The notes under the pieces: generated by a model
What the model was told of the DNA's origin: nothing
Databases searched by the model: none
Seen by the model: the letters and a program-made list of their open reading frames with translations, nothing else
DNA from: Epiperipatus broadwayi
Taxonomy: Eukaryota > Onychophora > Udeonychophora > Euonychophora > Peripatidae
Length of the DNA stretch: 64,000 bases
Reading direction: 5' to 3'
Assembly (NCBI GenBank): GCA_028023455.1
Contig: JAQFVV010000112.1
Coordinates: 2,480,001 to 2,544,000 of the forward strand
Position numbers and translations under genes: made by a program
Shown here: piece after piece, positions 56,270-64,000 of the stretch
Position numbering within the stretch: the stretch's first letter is position 1
Layout: every line of letters begins with the position of its first letter

Positions 56270-57945
56270 AAAAAAAAATTAAAAAAATAAAAACAATTTA
56301 ATAGATACATTTAAATTAATTAATTAAAAAAAAAAACATGCTGCAAATCTGCCAGTTAAAATAAAAAATAACAGCTTTCATTCTATCCTTATTCTATTTT
56401 TAGACAAACACTATTTATTTTTATGAAGTATTATAACTTTATCTTTCTTATTGCATTGCCAAATCCATATAGTATTAATATCATCTATGGATTTGGAAAT
56501 ACAAGTAGAAGTTCTGAAGAAGATTGCTGGGGCAATCAAAACTGTCAATAATGAGTTGTTATAAAAAGATTGTACAAAGTAATAAAGAATATATTGATAT
56601 TAATATTATACTTTATTTTTACTTTTTAACTCTATATAAGGTAGCATTCTAAAAATAGATACCAAAAAAAAAAGCTGATATTTTTCATTCTAATGGAAGA
56701 TTTACAATTTAAAAACAGAATATTTATATTTCTGAAAGCCAATGACATAGTACCAGATTTTCATTTTCATAAGGAACTGATTGTCTTCTATGTGTTGATG
56801 GAATTAAATTTTATTAAAATAATTCATAAAGAAATATTGATGAAAAACATCAACCTCATAGAATCCATCAATGCTCAATAATATTGAAATCAGATGATTT
56901 GACTTGTGTGAATTGGAATATTATCTTGGAAGATGACATTGTAGTTCATTTGCCATGATATCAAATTGTTTGTAAAGATAATGCCTTGATATGATTGTCT
57001 AAATCATAGCAGTTTTGTCATCGAGTTTCTCAATTTTAAGGTGATCTGTTTTGATGATTTTTTTAGGCAATCATCAGATGAAACTCTTCCAGCATTTGAA
57101 AATGTGTTTTTATAACTCGTCTAGCCACATAACATGCTTCTAGTTATTCATTGCCCTATTTTAGATATATGACAATTCATTTCTAAATTAGAGCATTTAC
57201 ATTAGAAAATGGTAACTTTGAAATGGCAACTCAGCCTAATTCAATCCATCCACGTGATGGACTGTTTAGGGGTGTATTGATTTTTACAGTGATTTGTTCC
57301 ATAAAAATTTACAGTTGTGAGTTAAAATTATTTGTAAACATTGATTTTTAATTTTAGAAAAATTCATTCTCCCATCAAAATGTATCATCCCTTTATTAAA
57401 AATTTCAGCAGTTTTAGACATTAACAATCCATATAATCAGGCATGAAGTTTGAAGTTTTAACTGACATCAAATCTCTGTTACTCTTCACCACTTCTTAAA
57501 GAAAAAAAAAAAAAATAAAATATGTGGATAAGTATTTCCATTTCTAAGCTACAAAATATCAAGTCTACAGTGTTAATAAAATGTACTCAAATCCCCAGAA
57601 ACTGACATTAATATTTCTATATTAAATACAACATTTATATATAAATATACTTTTATTCATATAAATGCACTAAAAAGTAAAAAAAATTAATAAATTTCTT
57701 TAGTTTTCACAATATTCTTGATATTATGCTACCAAAAAAAGCATATGGCATTCATGTTTTGAAATATTCTTAAACTGTTTCAGCTGAACATAATATCTAT
57801 TTACCAACTGATTATGATTGAAAAAATTTGTTTGAGTTCATCCAATTGAAAAGTAGATTGTGCTCCATGATCTAGTCCTGCATTCATAGGTTATTCAAGA
57901 AAAATTTGACTGAAGAGTAACAAGACAAAAAGTATATTAAATTTT
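56270..57945. other. DDX54 upstream intron, nothing recognised
   Basis: AT-rich, with A-runs at 56269-56335 next to the (CA)n tract. The next DDX54 exon, which should encode the end of the helicase C domain, is not visible here or further right. Confidence 0.45.
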
Positions 57946-57949
57946 AAAA

Positions 57950-58880
57950 ATGAAATGGTCAAGAGATAAAAGATGTGCTGATGTAGGCCAAGGAATGCTA
58001 AAAAAAAAAAAAAAGACAAAGTATTTTACTGATTACAACAAAGCCTTTGATTTAGTTTATCATGTTAAATTTATGAAATGTTTTGAAAAAAAAATTAATG
58101 TACTAAAGCATTTCATTGTTCTTGTGAGCAATCTCTACAGATGTAGAAACTGTAGTTAAACTTGGCTATAATAAAATAGATTGATTTCACATTGGTCAAG
58201 GAGTTTGAAAGAATTACATGATCATCACAAAGTCTGACTGGATAATGACAAATATGAATTCAGAATCTGTGAAAGAAATATCAATAATCTTAGATGATAC
58301 TATCGATAAAAATAAATAATATCTTAAAACACTTACTGGGAAAGTTAAAAATCATGATGAAAAGATAGGATATGGCTAAATATGGATAAACCAGACTTCA
58401 AAACTGATGCAGAATACTAGCTGGATAGCAAAAGTTTAGAAAAAGATTTTAAAATGTAGAACCATATCCAAAATTTCCTATAACTTTCTATGGATGCTAA
58501 AGTTAAATGTGAAAAGTACTGATGCTTTTCAATGTTAATCTTAGCAATAACTTTTGGAGAATATCCCGAAAATTAAAAAAAAAAAAATGAACAAGAGTAT
58601 AACCGAGATTACACCTGACTTATATTTGAAGCACAAATGGCCAAATTGAAATTATTTTATTTTAGTCATATTATAATTCATTTGAAAAGTCAGGATGAAC
58701 GTATAAATTGATAATGAAAAAAGAAAACAAAAAGAAATAAGATGAATGCATTTTAACATTGCTAGAGCAAATATGCCATCAAAGAGATAAACAGATCATA
58801 GATTATTCCAGAGAAAGTTCATTTGTATGATCACCAGAAATGACTTGCAAGAATACAACAATAATAATAAATTTTTTATG
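57950..58880 (+). mobile_element. RTE/BovB-like LINE relic
   Basis: Plus frames read YFTDYNKAFDLVYHVKFMKC (the catalytic-Asp block), HFIVLVSNLYRCRNC, ICERNINNLR (the segment before the ADD motif), then LYLKHKWPN and a final LQEYNNNN. The order follows BovB-type reverse transcriptases. A 3' tail acaacaataataataa fits an RTE end. Many stops; a second family distinct from copies A-E. Confidence 0.65.
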
Positions 58881-58884
58881 ATGT

Positions 58885-59680
58885 GATACCATGGTAATAA
58901 TATTTATTACCCTTTGGTGATTGATATTTCAGCTTCAAATTTTAATGATTTAACATTATGAGATAATACTGCAATTTTTTTCTTGTTTTCTACATTCTAT
59001 ATATGCCTTAAATGATATCATTCATTGATAAGTTTCAGTTCATTAGTAGTGAATTTATTATTAATGATTTTTGTTCCTTTTTTAGGTAGTTAGTCTTCAA
59101 AAGCATTGTAATTTAACTCTATCATCTTTACTGCTAAACCAAACATTTATTCATATTGAAATGAGCATAATATTTGAAACCATTTAGTTAAAAAGTTTGC
59201 TTCACCTCTGTATGTTAAATGCAATATATGCCTTATCTTATTCAAGATGAAGCTTTCAAAACTTTATTTACTATTTGAATGGTTAGTTGTATGGGAGATT
59301 ATATGGCAATTAAGCATCAAAGATAGATTGAATTTCTATCCGAAAACTTTTAGCACTTGAGTCTGCTATTTTATCATTGTACCAAATTACATAAGGCAAA
59401 TTATTTATTTGATTTTTTTCTTTTATTAGTCTCAAAAAAAAAAAAAAAAAAAACGAAAACAACATATATTAAATAAAACTCTTATATGTATGTTGACAAA
59501 TATTTTCATAGTTAAAAAACGTCAAATATTCTTTCGGAGTTTCCTCTGCACAAATGATATGCAAAAAAAAAACTATTTAATAAGGAATAAGAGCATCCAA
59601 CTAATAGTTTCCTTGTCTAAATAAATGATTTGCCCATTCCTACACGTAGTTAAATTCATAAGCATATATAAATATTAATT
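58885..59680. other. Nothing recognised
   Basis: AT-rich sequence with an A-run at 59433-59453. No gene or paired repeat ends seen. Confidence 0.45.
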
Positions 59681-59955
59681 AATTAAAGGAATTTGAACAC
59701 AGATTTTCAAGCATACTTCAGACATTCACTGTATCTTATATAATTGATACCCATAACCACACTCTTCAGACATTTACTCTATCTTATATAATTGATACAC
59801 ATAACCACAAACATGTGAAAAAGATAAATGATCTCCAATATATGTATCTCATGCTTTATCTTTTTCACATATATATGGTCATGTTTATCGGTTATATAAA
59901 ATAGAGTGAATGACTAAAGGGTGCTTGAAAGTTTGTGTTCAAATCCCCTTTAATT
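59681..59955. repeat. MITE-like inverted repeat with internal 48-base duplication
   Basis: aattaaaggaatttgaacac on the left faces gtgttcaaatcccctttaat on the right, and inner words pair too. A 48-base unit starting cttcagacattcactgtatc is tandemly doubled at 59716-59811. Outer and inner words are shared with 14.64-15.01 kb. Confidence 0.7.
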
Positions 59956-59959
59956 ATAT

Positions 59960-61300
59960 CTGGCTTAAATATATACACTATACTATAAAAACTTATGATT
60001 TCATATACAACCTTTGACGAAAAAATCAACTAAATCTTTTACTCTTGCAAGACATATGCTTTTGTCAAACAAAACAGACTTTACCAGCTGCACAAACCAT
60101 TTGATTATTATGATCTTTGTAGTTGATGAAATCAGTTTTAATAGACAGAAACATGTTCTGCGGGAGGTTTAGTTGATTTTCAAATGAACACTGCTGTATA
60201 TAAGATATAAGTTTCTACAAAGAGTGCAAATGAATAATGTTAATAGATTATACATTTACACGATGATTAAACAATCATTCTTTATTTTTAAGTTATCATA
60301 TTTCCTGTCTTAATCTGATTGCCAAAAATAAAAAACATTTGATGCTATTTTGTTAACACATTTTAATTTTTACTTTAGAAATAATTTTAAAAATGTCAGC
60401 AACTGTTATAAAAATCCAGACAAAATTGCATTACTTTATGATGTCTAATAATAGAAAAGTCAAGATGGACAGAGCACAAGACCTCAAAGGCCTTTTGCAT
60501 CTTTAAATCAAAATAATAAGATCAGCACAGAGATATTTATATAAAATCTACTTAAAAGAAAAAAATGTAAAGGCAAAATGAAGTGAATTGATAAAATTAG
60601 ATAGATATTGGCAATAACCAACTCAATGCCATAATCATTCAAAATACTAATGTCTAAAAGATAAGAGCTTATGTAGATATATAACATAAAGTAAAAGATT
60701 AGAATATAAATTTTATTTTAATTCAATATTCTTTTTATTTAAAATAGAAGATAAAATCATTTAAAAATAGACATCCATATCAGAAACTTTGCAGTGTGAA
60801 ACATAATTATAGTGAAACACTTCAATGTGCAAAATCTTGCAACAGTAATGTCTAGCATAATCAAACGTTATTATTATGAAATTTTGCATGTTATTTAACT
60901 ACGATGATTTGAAATGTCTTTAATATGGTTTCATATATAAATTAAAATAACCAATATAACAACTTCTAAACAATATAAAATAAAATTACAGTGATATTAA
61001 CATCTTCAGAAAACTGAAATTTATAAAATTACATTTAGTTCTAAATGATCAGCCACTTTCATCATGCAATCTTTACTCAGCAATTGATTTAAGTTATAAC
61101 TTATATTTAAATTAAATAATGTTAGTACTTATTTTCTTAAATCCAAAGGTATTATAAATAAAAAACACTATTTTACAATAACTAATATTTATTTATTTCA
61201 TACGGTAAGCTAAGAATTTTTAATACCATCTTGACATTTACTAATGATTCAATGTTTAAACAGATGAGCTGAATAGAATGATGTGAACTGAACTATTGTC
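59960..61300. other. Nothing recognised
   Basis: AT-rich. No exon of DDX54, no transposon protein and no clear repeat ends. Confidence 0.45.
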
Positions 61301-61307
61301 AAATGCT

Positions 61308-64000
61308 AAGTGAGGGGTTGCAACCCCATATGGGGTCATGTATTTAAATTTGGGGATCGCAGAAATTTTAGCAAAACTAAAAAAAATTTGGATGTGCAAT
61401 GACCGAAAATTAATTCAAAAATAGTTTGGCAACAGTACATTTATAGTATGTCTGTGAGTTCATGATAGTGAAAAAGTGCTTGCGCCAACTTGCCAAATGC
61501 AATTGGTCACCATACTCCCACTATTTGATCTATGCATTCTGCTATCGCCTCCACTTGCATAGTTGAGACTATTGCATGTCCAGAATTAGTGTTTTGACAC
61601 AAAATTATTATACTGCTATTCCTTAAGTAAGTATAAAATTAACAGGCCCTTTCAACATTTCAACTATATGAAATGCTTTCTTTCACAAGTTATCTGTTGT
61701 AAACAATAACAATAATCAGAAAAGATTAAAAATCTGCTCTTTTCAAACAAATTTATTTCATAAATTGAACTATAAATCATGTGTTTTATAGATAAATATA
61801 CTTTCTATATTCTTTTAAAAGTAAAAAATAGTTATTTCTAATGATGTAAGTGTTCATTCATTTTTTGTTTTAGTTATATTAAGTTTCCAAACACAAATAA
61901 TAACAAAAAAATTTTCAGGTGAAATACCTTATTTAATTACAAGGGATTTTTTTTTTCTCCAAAATTAGGTTAATTTTTTTAAAAGGATCTTTGGGCCGAT
62001 TTGTCTAATAATTATGTTTTATATATTGTTTAAGTATGATGTTTATATTTTATAGAAAATATATTTTTTGTTATGAATAAGTGGCTAAATAAACAGGAAA
62101 AATAAAAACTGTGATGATCCTGCAGCAGATTTCTTGCTTGCAGGTTATAGTTCTCAGAAAATGGGACTAAACTCCACAAGAAAAAGAAAATATGACAACT
62201 CGTTTTTGGAATTTGGATTTTCTCGCACTAATCACAATGATGTGGGAACAACCTATTTGCTTAGTTTGTAATAAAGTTTTGGCTGCTGAGGGCATGAAAC
62301 CATCCAAATTAAAGCAACATCTTAGAACCAAGCGTGTAACATACTGCAATAAACCAAGAGAATACTTTGAATGACTTCTAAAATCCTCAAATACAGAATA
62401 ACAATATTTGAGAAATTTGTTGTCAACTGAAAAGTATTTATTTGCATCTTATAAAATTTCTAATTTAATTGTAAAAAAAAAAAGCCCTACATGAAAGAAA
62501 ATCTTGTGTTGCCTGCTGTAATAAAAATGTCAGAAATAGTTCATGTAAAAAAATATGGAGATGACATTCCTAAAATTCCTTTATCAAATGATACTATTTC
62601 CAGAAGAATTTCTGAAATTAGTAGTGGCCAATTACAGTAGTTTATTACTAGGCTTAAAGTTTGCAATTTAGTTGGATGAACAACTGATATTTCTAATTTG
62701 GTACAATTGTTACTTTATGTAAGATATGCTTTGAAGGAAGTAAACATAAAGAATTATTGTTTTGTTATCCTTTGGGAGGTTGCACAAGAGGATAAGACGT
62801 TTTTCTTAAAGTTGAAGAATTTTTCACAAATGAGGTATTACAATGGAGTAGTTGTGCTGGTGTAATGATGAATGAGAATATTGGATGGCAATGAACATAA
62901 CATTTTTACTCACTGCATGATCCATTGGAAAGCACTTGCAGCCAAAAAAATATTATTAGATTTAATGCTGTACTTTGCAATGCTATCAAAATAATTAACT
63001 TCATAAAAAGTTGAGCTCTTAACAATCATCTATTTTCAAATTTTTGCAAAGATATGAATTCAGATTACCAAACTTATTGCTATCTGCAGAAATATAATGA
63101 CTCTGAAGAGGACAAAATTTATATATATTATTACAGAAGAAAGATGAAGATGTTATATTTTAAATGTCAGGAAATCCGATTGTGTTGATTTTTTTCACAA
63201 TGAATTATGCCTTTTAAAACCAGAAGATATTTTTGAAAAATTGAATTATTTAAACATGTCATTTCAAAGAAATAATTGTAACATAATTACATTAAATTAT
63301 AAAATTGAAAATTTTGTTAAAAAAATTAAACATATGGAAAAATAGAGTGGAAAATGGATCTTTAAAAATGTTTATAGCTATAGATGCTTTTATAATAGAA
63401 AATAATCTTTCCAAAGAATTAATTCTCAAAGTTATAATTGAACATTTGAAGTGTCTGGAGACAATTTCAAAAATACTTTCCTTCAAATTTTGATATTGAA
63501 AAAGAAAATTGGATTCATAAACCATATTCAATTGAAATAATTAATGTCAGTCAATTATCATTTAACACTCAAGAAATATTTGCAGAGTTAGCAATATATG
63601 TTTAAAACTTAGAGTTTCCAAAAAAATCGTTAAATAGAATTTTGGCTCAGGACTAGGTCAGAATATCTAATACTTTCTGAAATGACCTTAAATATACTAC
63701 TACAGTTTTGTACTATGTATTTATGCGAAGTGTCATTTTCAGCATTAACGTTTATAAAATCAAAAAATTGGTCAACTCTGCAAAATGTTGAAGATAACTC
63801 TAGGTCCTGCAGTATCAAATATTCATCCAAGATTTAATGCTTTATATAAAAATAAACAAGCACAGTCAAATTATTAGTATGAATATTTGTTTTTGTTTTC
63901 AATGAACAGTAAAATTATATTTGTATGTAAAGAATTGTTCTCAAATAAATTTTCTTTGTGATTTATTATCATCAAATGTTTTAATTCATATTCCTAGTTT
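61308..64000 (+). mobile_element. hAT transposon relic (ZBED/SCAND3-like), runs off the right edge
   Basis: The left end near 61311 (tgaggggttgcaacccca, then gggatcgcag) resembles hAT termini of the ZBED5/SCAND3 type. The transposase is read from about 62070: MNKWLNKQ, RKRKYDNSFLEFGF, then a BED-type zinc finger (QPICLVCNKVLAAEG, PSKLKQHL), IPLSNDTISRRISEISSGQL, TDISNLVQLLLYVRY, HCMIHWKALAAKK, IINFIKS, LNIWKNRVENGSLKMF, VIIEHLKCLE, and the dimerisation block near 63720-63830. It is broken by many stops and frameshifts. The right terminus was not found before 64000. Confidence 0.8.

Noticed and set aside
1-64000. CRISPR arrays, operons, prophage or bacterial defence systems
   Set aside because: No regularly spaced repeats, no ribosome-binding-site-led gene clusters; the window is eukaryotic.

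Overview
This window looks like nuclear DNA of an animal with an AT-rich, intron-rich, transposon-loaded genome. There are no bacterial-style operons. The only host gene I can support is split into small exons with conventional GT/AG splice sites, separated by introns of up to about 10 kb packed with decayed transposons. The mix of RTE-type and L1-like LINEs, Penelope-like elements (PLEs) with GIY-YIG endonucleases, hAT and Tigger DNA transposons and tRNA-derived SINEs fits a lophotrochozoan. A mollusc, perhaps a cephalopod, is my best guess, but this is inference and not proven by the sequence.

Host gene. Nine exons on the minus strand, from 56244 down to 16662, join in frame into about 366 residues plus a stop codon. 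They form the C-terminal part of the nucleolar DEAD-box RNA helicase DDX54 (yeast Dbp10), including the DBP10CT region and the basic tail. The helicase core must lie beyond the right edge. Every junction keeps phase, and each exon length matches its codon count.

Layout. 1-16.6 kb lies downstream of DDX54. It holds the 3' half of a Tigger element, two truncated copies of an RTE-like LINE (one split by a TA-flanked DNA element), a PLE, SINEs, an L1-like LINE relic and several palindromic MITE-like elements. 16.6-56.2 kb is DDX54. Its introns hold the best-preserved RTE-like LINE (19.1-22.4 kb), a head-to-head pair of nearly identical PLE copies forming a 2 kb palindrome (39.9-41.95 kb), hAT- and Tigger-type non-autonomous elements, a hAT relic, a CpG-rich segment (50.1-51.4 kb) and a hAT relic split by a PLE (53.4-56.0 kb). 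56.3-64 kb is upstream intron or flank, with a second RTE/BovB-like LINE relic and a hAT relic running off the right edge.

How the parts relate. DDX54 is the only apparently functional cellular gene. The rest is a layered record of insertions: PLE into hAT, PLE end into Tigger MITE, DNA element into LINE. I found no bacterial or viral gene cluster, CRISPR array or convincing new multi-gene system. The most unusual items are the inverted PLE pair, hammerhead-ribozyme-like blocks at PLE 3' ends, and DDX54 splice acceptors built on microsatellites.
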